DNA from: Geobacter sp.
GTDB lineage: Bacteria > Desulfobacterota > Desulfuromonadia > Geobacterales > Geobacteraceae
Assembly: GCA_003499925.1 (NCBI GenBank)
Contig: DNRQ01000188.1
Location: 31,298-46,715 of the forward strand
DNA: 15,418 nt
Direction of reading: 5' to 3'
Numbering within the stretch: position 1 is the first letter of the stretch; every line of letters starts with the position of its first letter. The notes beneath the pieces are model-generated. The model was not told the origin of the DNA, ran no database searches, and saw only the letters and a program-made list of their open reading frames with translations. The position numbers and the translations under genes were made by a program. Shown in pieces: positions 1-5,046 of this stretch.

Positions 1-75
1 AGGGAGAGTTGTTGGTAGCGGAAGTTGTTGCTCTTAAGTAACTTGGAGCTAACCTGCTGATTTTGTATCCAAGAG

Positions 76-181
76 TCCCCTCCCCCGGAGGGGGAGGGTT
101 AGGGAGGGGGAAGCCCAGCCAGTTCTTCCTAGAAGCCCGCAGTCTTCCCCCCTCCCGACCTCCCCCCTCCAGGGGGAGGAG
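76..181 (+). repeat. Composite C/G-rich inverted repeat, copy 1
   Basis: Two C/G-rich palindromic units face each other: the left arm spans about 76-112 and the right arm about 145-181 in reverse orientation. The spacer of roughly 32 bases contains GCCAGTTCTTC and AGAAGCC. The same arms and a closely similar spacer recur in reverse orientation at 4712-4827, so this is a dispersed element of about 105-115 bp and not a chance GC-rich patch. The architecture, two REP-like arms plus a conserved spacer, resembles REPIN or MITE elements. Assigning it to a named family is inference. Confidence 0.75.
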
Positions 182-228
182 CAAGTGGTGGACTGCTTGC
201 GGAAGTAGTAGTTAACTTTTGATACAGG

Positions 229-252
229 GCCGCCCACGGCGGCGTGGGCGGC
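229..252. repeat. Perfect GC hairpin
   Basis: A 10-bp perfect stem, GCCGCCCACG paired with CGTGGGCGGC, closes a 4-base GCGG loop. There is no T-run on either side, so an intrinsic terminator is not well supported. It may be part of the surrounding repeat cluster or a transcript-end structure. Confidence 0.5.
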
Positions 253-282
253 TTCCGAGTAAGTTCCCCCATTATCCTCCAC

Positions 283-326
283 GTCCCCTCCCCTTCAAGG
301 GGAGGGGCAGGATGGGGATGGGGACA
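283..326 (+). repeat. C/G-rich palindromic repeat, second subtype
   Basis: The unit has a CCCCTCCCCTT/AAGGGGAGGGG hairpin followed by a G-rich tail with two GGGGATGGGGA-like blocks. The reverse complement of 7455-7500 has the same order of hairpin and tail with only a few differences, so the two are copies of one dispersed unit that differs from the composite repeat at 76-181. Confidence 0.6.
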
Positions 327-397
327 GCAGGGTAATGTTACTCTTGGACAAAATGCCGCCGCAGGCGGGGTTGGTTGCTAATCAGGACACTAATGAG

Positions 398-424
398 GTC
401 CCCCGGGAGGGGCTGGGGTGAGGG
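398..424 (+). repeat. Short C/G-rich repeat unit beside a stop codon
   Basis: A CCCCCGGGAGGGG-type core is followed by a G-rich tail resembling the other units. It ends only a few bases before the stop codon of the minus-strand gene ending at 429. The position could place a structured 3' end on that transcript. No T-run is visible. Confidence 0.4.
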
Positions 425-428
425 CATG

Positions 429-1532
429 CTAAGCCCGGGTGAAAAGGGCGTCGAGTGCGTCGAAGTCGAGACGCTCCTCGGCCAGAGAGCGCACCAGGTC
501 GAGCTTCTCGGAGTCCTCTGCGGTGATCTTGGAGACGTCCTCGGTGATGACGCGGTAGAGCTCGGCGGTCGAGTATTTGTCGGTGCGCAGGTACGGGATA
601 TTGCTGCGGTCGATGATGCGCTGGGTGATGGTGCTGACCGGGGAGATTCCCGGGATGATGAGCCCGGAGATGAGGGAGCGGTACTCCGGCATCTGGTACA
701 GATTGGCGAGCGTGACCAGAAGCTCGTCCCGGCTGCTGGTCACCAGCAAAAGCGAGGAATTCCGCAGCATTTCCGTGACGCGCTGGGTCGAGGCGGCGCC
801 GATCTGCACGTGGTGAATGATCCGGCTGACCTCGCGGCGGTTGCCGTTCAGGGGAAGCCCGAGCAGGCGCGCAACCCGGCGCAGGGTCGGATTGGCGAGG
901 ACCGGCTTGTAGTCGAAGCCGCCGATCAGCGAAAACGGCTGGTCCGCCAGGGCGCGCTGCAGGTAGTCGAGCATCACCTCCCGCTTGTCCGGAAAGAGCT
1001 TGTTGACCAGGACTCCCCGCACCTCGGCCCCCTCCAGCTTGAACAGCGCGGTATTCATGGCGATGGTGTCGATCACGTTGCCGACCCCGCCGCCGGTTAC
1101 CATCAGCACCGGGGCGTCCAGCATGCAGGCGATGCGTGCGTTTGACAGTTTCAGCACCGACCCGACTCCGGGATGGCCGGACCCCTCGATGACGATGAAG
1201 TCGCAGCGCTTCTCCAACTCGGCATAGGTGCTGAGGATCCGGTCGCTGAGCCCGGAAAGGGAGATCTCCCCGTCGATGGCCTGGCGGGAGGTCTCGGGAT
1301 ATACCACGACCGGCGACATGTAGCGCAGATCCTTGGTGAGACCGAAAACCTGTGCTATCAGCGCCGCATCCTTGTCCACGGACTGGCCGCGAAACGTGGT
1401 CGGCTTGGGACCCAGTGGCTTCATGAAACCGACCCGTCCGTACTTTTGCTGGGCCAGATGCAGCAACGAGACGCTGATGGTTGTCTTGCCGATGTTTTGC
1501 CCGGAGGCCGCGATGAATATTTTTTTCGCCAT
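429..1532 (-). CDS. BioD-like P-loop ATPase with DRTGG domain
   Basis: The 367-residue product has a deviant P-loop near the N-terminus (residues 11-18, GQNIGKTT), like dethiobiotin synthetase, cobyrinic acid a,c-diamide synthase and other MinD/BioD-superfamily enzymes. The C-terminal third (about 217-330) fits a DRTGG domain. The same BioD-like plus DRTGG pair forms the N-terminal part of long phosphotransacetylases, but the catalytic phosphotransacetylase domain is absent and the length suits a free-standing protein. No signal peptide or membrane segment is seen, so it should be cytosolic. The ATG at 1532 has an AAGGGA ribosome-binding site 6 bases upstream and a promoter at 1607-1635. It seems monocistronic. 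A regulatory or nucleotide-sensing role in acyl-phosphate or central metabolism is possible but inferred. Confidence 0.85.
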   Translation of the reverse strand: MAKKIFIAASGQNIGKTTISVSLLHLAQQKYGRVGFMKPLGPKPTTFRGQSVDKDAALIAQVFGLTKDLRYMSPVVVYPETSRQAIDGEISLSGLSDRILSTYAELEKRCDFIVIEGSGHPGVGSVLKLSNARIACMLDAPVLMVTGGGVGNVIDTIAMNTALFKLEGAEVRGVLVNKLFPDKREVMLDYLQRALADQPFSLIGGFDYKPVLANPTLRRVARLLGLPLNGNRREVSRIIHHVQIGAASTQRVTEMLRNSSLLLVTSSRDELLVTLANLYQMPEYRSLISGLIIPGISPVSTITQRIIDRSNIPYLRTDKYSTAELYRVITEDVSKITAEDSEKLDLVRSLAEERLDFDALDALFTRA

Positions 1533-1606
1533 GGCTGGTCCCTTGGTTGACCGATCATCTGGTAAGCAGCGGGCTGATGCGCAAAGATACTGTATACGCC
1601 AGCGCC

Positions 1607-1635
1607 ATAATCGTACGCAAACGCCGAGAAGTCAA
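1607..1635 (-). promoter_or_regulatory. Predicted sigma70 promoter for the DRTGG ATPase
   Basis: Reading the minus strand, a -35 TTGACT (1635-1630) lies 17 bases from a -10 GATTAT (1612-1607). This is about 75 bases upstream of the ATG at 1532 and inside the gap between the radical SAM gene and the ATPase gene. Confidence 0.55.
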
Positions 1636-1743
1636 GCCTGAAGCGGGGCGGCTGCGGGGCGGCATGCCGTGCCATCGACGACGGCGCTCCGGGGTAAGAT
1701 AAGCGGGGGTGAGTCTCAACGGGGGGGGAAGCGGGGCCGGGAG

Positions 1744-3198
1744 TCAGGCGGAGTACGGGGCGCCGGGCGAATCGGAGTCTCTCTCCAGGTGCCAGGGGCA
1801 TTTTTTCAGCATCTGAGCCATTGCGTAGAGATAGATCTCGGCCTTGGCCTTCATATTCTTGCAGTATTGCGGGTGGGGTTGGCGGGCATGGCCGGTCATG
1901 TCGTAGTGCGTAGCGTAGCAACCGCCGGCACAGTCATAGCGAAGCCAGCAGGCATGGCAGGGGACCTGGCCGTCCACCTCGAAATCTGCCAGGGTCTGGT
2001 GCAGCGAAAGAGGACTCCCGGTATCGGCCCGCCCCATGGCGAACTCCTCGCGCTCCACGAAGGCGATGCAGGGGAATACCTCGCCACGCGAGCTGATGGC
2101 GAGCATGTTCATACCGGCGCCGCACGGCCTGGTGTAACGGTTGCCGCGCCTGATCCTGGTGATGTTGTCCATCAGACTGGAGACGAAGGGGATGTCGCTG
2201 CTATTTTGGTAGAGGCTGACGGTATCGACATAGTAGTCGAGAAACTCGCGAAGTTCCTCGAACTGGCGCTCCGGAGGCACGATCAGCTCCTGGTAAACCG
2301 GATTCTCCTGGTACCCCGTCTCATGACAGTACTCAAGCTGGATCCTTCTCACACCAAGGGTGGTGAGCTGGCGGAAGGTCTCCAGATACGGGTCGGAGAG
2401 AGTGGTCAGCGTGGCGCGCAGACAGAGCAGTTTCCGATTGGGAAAGGCCCTTACGTTGGCGACGATTCTTTCCCAGGTTACTTCCCCGTTAAATCCGGGT
2501 CTCTGTACATCATGGATTTCCTGCCTGCCGTCCAGGCTCACGCCGATCTGAACGAAATGACGCGCCAGAAACTGGGCCGTCTCTCCCTCCAGCAGCGATC
2601 CGTTGGTATCGACAGTGAAGCAGAAATTCTTCGCCAGGCGGGCTTCCTGTTGGCGCAGCCGCAGGGTGATCTGCTTCAGGACGGGGAAATTCAGCAACGG
2701 CTCGCCGCCATAGAAATTGATGAAGATCTTGTCGGCGCTTGAGCCCTCGGCCAGTGAAAGGATCAGCTCCGTTACCAGCTGTGCAGTCTGCTCCCCCATC
2801 AGGCCGGAGGGCTTTCCGAAGCTACCGCCCCGGTTCCAGCAGTAGCAGCACGACATATTGCAGCTCTGAGCCAGATAAAGGGAGAAGGAGTGAAAGCCAT
2901 TCCGTCCGGGAGCGTTTTGCATCGCGGCCGATGCCGGCTGAGCTACCGTCAGCTCCTTCTGCAAAAGGTCGTCGAGCTCCGCAGACAGGTCGCCAGGCTC
3001 GGCGGAGAGGACGGCCTGGTCAGCAGGCGCGTCATGTGGCAAGGCCCGCAGGGCTGCGGAAATATCAGCCGGGTGCGGGGCGCCGGAAAGCCGGCACAGC
3101 GTGCCGAGCGCCGCCTTGCTCAACTGGTAAAGCCTTGCAGAAGACGGGAAAAAAAGGTAATTTACGCCTCCCGCTTCAAAGAGGTGAAAATCGGTCAT
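1744..3198 (-). CDS. Radical SAM/SPASM peptide or protein maturase
   Basis: The 484-residue protein has the radical SAM cluster motif CNMSCCYC (C113, C117, C120 in Cx3Cx2C), followed by GGEP at 164-167. The C-terminal SPASM region has cysteines at 359, 377, 414, 417, 423, 427 and 446, enough for two auxiliary Fe-S clusters. Residues 1-90 (start MTDFHLFEAGG) look like the substrate-recognition N-terminus of RiPP and quinoprotein maturases. The ATG at 3198 is preferred over one 57 bases upstream because GAGAGG precedes it by about 6 bases and the upstream ATG lies inside the preceding gene. It follows the 142-residue gene by 25 bases, so they are probably one transcript. The reaction (thioether, C-C crosslink or other) cannot be told from sequence. 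SPASM enzymes usually modify a peptide encoded nearby, making the upstream gene the prime candidate partner. Confidence 0.88.
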   Translation of the reverse strand: MTDFHLFEAGGVNYLFFPSSARLYQLSKAALGTLCRLSGAPHPADISAALRALPHDAPADQAVLSAEPGDLSAELDDLLQKELTVAQPASAAMQNAPGRNGFHSFSLYLAQSCNMSCCYCWNRGGSFGKPSGLMGEQTAQLVTELILSLAEGSSADKIFINFYGGEPLLNFPVLKQITLRLRQQEARLAKNFCFTVDTNGSLLEGETAQFLARHFVQIGVSLDGRQEIHDVQRPGFNGEVTWERIVANVRAFPNRKLLCLRATLTTLSDPYLETFRQLTTLGVRRIQLEYCHETGYQENPVYQELIVPPERQFEELREFLDYYVDTVSLYQNSSDIPFVSSLMDNITRIRRGNRYTRPCGAGMNMLAISSRGEVFPCIAFVEREEFAMGRADTGSPLSLHQTLADFEVDGQVPCHACWLRYDCAGGCYATHYDMTGHARQPHPQYCKNMKAKAEIYLYAMAQMLKKCPWHLERDSDSPGAPYSA

Positions 3199-3223
3199 GA
3201 GGACCCTCTCTGCAGATACCCCG

Positions 3224-3652
3224 TCAACCGGTATAAACGGTGAGATTGGCAGCAAGCTTTCTGATCGAGTAGTTCCTGTCCCTGTCGGTTAGATACCAGA
3301 TCCTGCCGGGGTGTTCGACTCTGACGCAGGCGGTGTCCGAAAGGGGAATTCTTTGCTGCTCAAACCTCGTGCGCAGCACAGCAGGAAGCAAACCCCGGTC
3401 CAGTTCCAGGGCATGCTCCGAAGGGACCGAAAACAGCGAATTGTCCGGCGAGGAAAACATGGTGCAGGCGCCAGTGGCGGAACGGTATACCATATGCTGA
3501 GATTCAGTGGTGCAGGTCTGGGTTACTTGGATCGAATCAATGCAAATCGGCCCGGGACTCCGGGCGAGAGAGTTGCCTCCCTCAGAGATCAACCGAATAT
3601 GGGGAGTCATCGCTTTTTCGCGGTGAAGGTCATGGAAAGGAACTCTGCTCAT
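3224..3652 (-). CDS. Unrecognised 142-aa protein, possible maturase substrate or partner
   Basis: I do not recognise a family. The 142-residue product has four cysteines (37, 47, 63, 109), a Ser/Thr-rich middle (about 36-75) and a C-terminal stretch containing IWYLTDRDRNYSIR (118-131) that looks like a short beta-rich module. There is no signal peptide or membrane segment. A perfect AGGAGG lies 7 bases before the ATG at 3652, one of the best ribosome-binding sites in the window. The ATG overlaps the TAA of an upstream reading frame in a TAATG arrangement. The radical SAM/SPASM gene starts 25 bases after its stop. It could be the modified substrate, a leader-binding chaperone, or an unrelated cytosolic protein. 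At 142 residues it is long for a RiPP precursor. Confidence 0.72.
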   Translation of the reverse strand: MSRVPFHDLHREKAMTPHIRLISEGGNSLARSPGPICIDSIQVTQTCTTESQHMVYRSATGACTMFSSPDNSLFSVPSEHALELDRGLLPAVLRTRFEQQRIPLSDTACVRVEHPGRIWYLTDRDRNYSIRKLAANLTVYTG

Positions 3653-3882
3653 TAGTGGTCCTCCTGCGTCCTGATCTGATCATTAAAGGTCTGCACCCTC
3701 CCGGATATCCGGATCTCAAATCCTGCTTTGCCAATCCATGCCGCGAGGTCGAAGTACCCCTGCACCTTCAAGCCAAGCCGCTCCAGATCAGGTTCGGTGA
3801 GGATGTGATGTCGCCTTCACAAGCCCGGGATCGGGCGAGAAGCCGCGACTGCAGACAGTATGCGGAGGGCCTCTGAAAACAT
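3652..3882 (-). pseudogene. Short leader reading frame interrupted by in-frame TGA
   Basis: On the minus strand, an ATG at 3882 opens a frame of 21 codons that meets TGA at 3819-3817. The same frame then stays open for 54 codons to a TAA at 3654-3652. The downstream part reads like real protein (for example ERLGLKVQGYFDLAAWIG). Its stop shares a base with the ATG of the 142-residue gene (TAATG), as in translationally coupled operons. The TGA is next to AGG CGA codons, so a C-to-T change of a CGA arginine codon would explain it. Other readings are a selenocysteine codon, though I see no convincing SECIS hairpin just downstream, or a functional 40-residue gene starting at an internal TTG or GTG. 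No good ribosome-binding site precedes the ATG at 3882. Confidence 0.45.
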
Positions 3883-3906
3883 GAACCGGTAGCCGGGAGC
3901 GTGTTC

Positions 3907-3934
3907 ATTATCCCTGATTCTAAGAAAAAGTCAA
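3907..3934 (-). promoter_or_regulatory. Strong sigma70-type promoter of the radical SAM locus
   Basis: Minus-strand -35 TTGACT (3934-3929) and -10 GATAAT (3912-3907), each 5 of 6 to consensus, are separated by 16 bases. A start near 3900 would give a leader of about 250 bases before the ATG at 3652, and that leader contains the interrupted reading frame. TGTTCA (3902-3907) and TGAACA (3939-3944) flank the promoter as an inverted pair and could be operator half-sites. Confidence 0.65.
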
Positions 3935-3944
3935 TGTGTGAACA

Positions 3945-4154
3945 TTAATGGAATTTTGCCGGTACTGTGCCTGCCGATGTCGGCGCTTGATGCCGCGCGA
4001 CCATTCACCCCGCTTCCAGTCTCCGCATGGGCCGGATGGGTGGGACCCGGAGCGCATTCGCAGGGCTGCGACAGGTTTAAGGACAGGGGCAGATCACGGT
4101 GAAGGGACGGCAGGGAGCCGAATCTGAAGGGAAGGGAGATGGGAAACGAAGACG
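3945..4154. other. Intergenic gap without recognised gene
   Basis: Between the radical SAM promoter and the cytochrome terminator I see no credible coding frame, RNA gene or repeat. The plus-strand frame from 4139 reads through the terminator and across the cytochrome gene, so it is treated as spurious. Confidence 0.6.
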
Positions 4155-4186
4155 AAAAGCGGAGGGAGCAAGCTCCCTCCGCTTTT
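4155..4186 (-). terminator. Intrinsic terminator of the cytochrome gene
   Basis: An almost perfect hairpin, AGCGGAGGGAG over CTCCCTCCGCT with a short central loop, is flanked by A4 on the left and T5 on the right. It starts about 20 bases after the cytochrome stop codon on the minus strand. Because both flanks carry A/T runs it could also stop plus-strand transcription. Confidence 0.9.
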
Positions 4187-4205
4187 TACTCATCAAGGGG
4201 CCCGG

Positions 4206-4490
4206 CTACTTCTTATGACATTCGTTGCATTTCGTGGGGCCCTTCTTCTTGTCCGTGTGGCAACCCTTGCAGGTCTTGTGTGCCCAATCTTTGCCGAGAT
4301 CTGCTATTTTGCCACCCTTATCGGTCTCGTGGCAGGCCGTGCAGGTTATCTCCTTCATGTCCTTGTGCTTTTTGTGCGGGAAGGTGACGTCGCCGTTTTT
4401 GGCCGGCAGCACCACCACGGCATCATCGGCGGCGGCGGCAAGGCCGGCGCAGAAAAGAGTCAGGGCGAAGGCGGCAATAATTCGTTTCAT
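4206..4490 (-). CDS. PpcA-family periplasmic triheme cytochrome c7
   Basis: The 94-residue precursor begins with a Sec signal peptide (MKRIIAAFALTLFCAGLAAA), leaving a mature protein of about 74 residues. Three heme c motifs, CTACH, CKGCH and CNECH, and extra histidines (FPHKKHKDM region) give the bis-His ligation known for cytochromes c7. The lysine-rich C-terminus and the GDVxFPHK start match Geobacter PpcA-E, which shuttle electrons in the periplasm from inner-membrane quinol oxidases to outer-membrane conduits during metal or electrode respiration. Which paralogue this is cannot be settled from sequence alone. The ATG at 4490 has AGGAG 8 bases upstream; an upstream in-frame ATG at 4559 would put extra charged residues before the signal peptide. 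It is monocistronic, with a strong terminator at 4155-4186. Confidence 0.95.
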   Translation of the reverse strand: MKRIIAAFALTLFCAGLAAAADDAVVVLPAKNGDVTFPHKKHKDMKEITCTACHETDKGGKIADLGKDWAHKTCKGCHTDKKKGPTKCNECHKK

Positions 4491-4531
4491 TGTCAGATCT
4501 CCTTTTAATGGAATTTGATAATTCAGACAAG

Positions 4532-4559
4532 AGGATACCCGCTTCCGCCGGTATTGCAA
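4532..4559 (-). promoter_or_regulatory. Possible promoter of the cytochrome gene
   Basis: A minus-strand -35 TTGCAA (4559-4554) and -10 TATCCT (4537-4532) are 16 bases apart, each 4 of 6 to consensus. They sit about 40 bases upstream of the start codon at 4490. The match is moderate only. Confidence 0.35.
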
Positions 4560-5046
4560 TCGAGCCTAAGGAAGAAACTCGGTTCTAAGCAGGAGCGGCA
4601 GAAGGTAGGGTGGGCCTCGCCCAGCAATCTCGTTCTCGCTAAATTACCTGATTAGCACCCCACGCAGCCACGGCAGCCCTTTGTCGGAGACAAAGTTCAT
4701 CCTCCCAGGCGCCTGCTCACTCTCCTCCCCCCGGAGGGGGGAGGAGAGTGAGCAGGGAAGACAGCGGCTTCTGCGAAGAACTGGCCGAGTTCCCCCTCCC
4801 TAGCCCTCCCCCTCCGGGGGAGGGGACAATTTGCGCGTGGGATTAATCTATTGCTGTAACTTTCTCAGAAGCGCTGATCAGGCTAAATTAATGGTGGGCG
4901 GGGCCCACCCTGCCAGATCCCGTTCGGCAGTGCCGCCCGGAGGGTTACTGAATTCCGGCTTGACAGAAGTGATGCAAACAGTGAAAGTGTCGATAAATCA
5001 AAGAGCTGCCGCGCCTGAACGGCGGGCGCTGCGGGACCTCGCTACC
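4560..5046. other. Divergent intergenic region with composite repeat
   Basis: This 487-base gap lies between the divergently transcribed cytochrome and helicase genes. It contains the second composite repeat (4712-4827). An open frame continuous with the helicase begins at 4831, but its first codons give no conserved-looking sequence and lie next to the repeat, so they are treated as non-coding. I found no clear promoter for the helicase. Confidence 0.55.
4712..4827 (-). repeat. Composite C/G-rich inverted repeat, copy 2
   Basis: Read on the minus strand, this repeats the arms and spacer of 76-181. The shared spacer words are GCCAGTTCTTC and AGAAGCC. The end at 4712-4756 forms a long hairpin of about 20 bp (CCTGCTCACTCTCC paired with GGAGAGTGAGCAGG around a C/G core), more extended than in copy 1. 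The other arm lies at 4790-4827. Two copies in opposite orientation about 4.6 kb apart indicate a dispersed element. Confidence 0.75.

Larger units (their letters stand above)
1..428. other. Intergenic stretch rich in palindromic repeats
   Basis: I see no credible gene here. Short open frames across it run through C/G-rich palindromes and give low-complexity translations. It holds one composite repeat (76-181), a short hairpin (229-252), and two single C/G-rich repeat units (283-326 and 398-424). The last unit lies almost against the stop codon of the ATPase gene that ends at 429. Confidence 0.7.

Noticed and set aside
49..282. Minus-strand open frame of 77 codons
   Set aside because: It translates the palindromic repeats into low-complexity sequence and has no ribosome-binding site.
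1..428. CRISPR array suspected from repeated C/G-rich units
   Set aside because: The units differ in orientation and spacing and the spacer is itself conserved between copies, unlike the unique spacers of an array. No cas genes are present.
1669..2742. Long plus-strand open frame of 357 codons antisense to the radical SAM gene
   Set aside because: It is antisense to a gene with clear motifs and a ribosome-binding site. The translation shows no recognisable domain, and such frames are expected opposite high-GC genes.
3655..3876. Plus-strand frame of 73 codons in the radical SAM leader
   Set aside because: It is antisense to the leader frame, which has the better operon context, and it lacks a ribosome-binding site.
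3779..3911. Alternative minus-strand leader frame of 46 codons from an ATG at the -10 element
   Set aside because: The ATG overlaps the predicted -10 sequence, the nearest AGGGA is too close to act as a ribosome-binding site, and the translation is less protein-like than the frame chosen.
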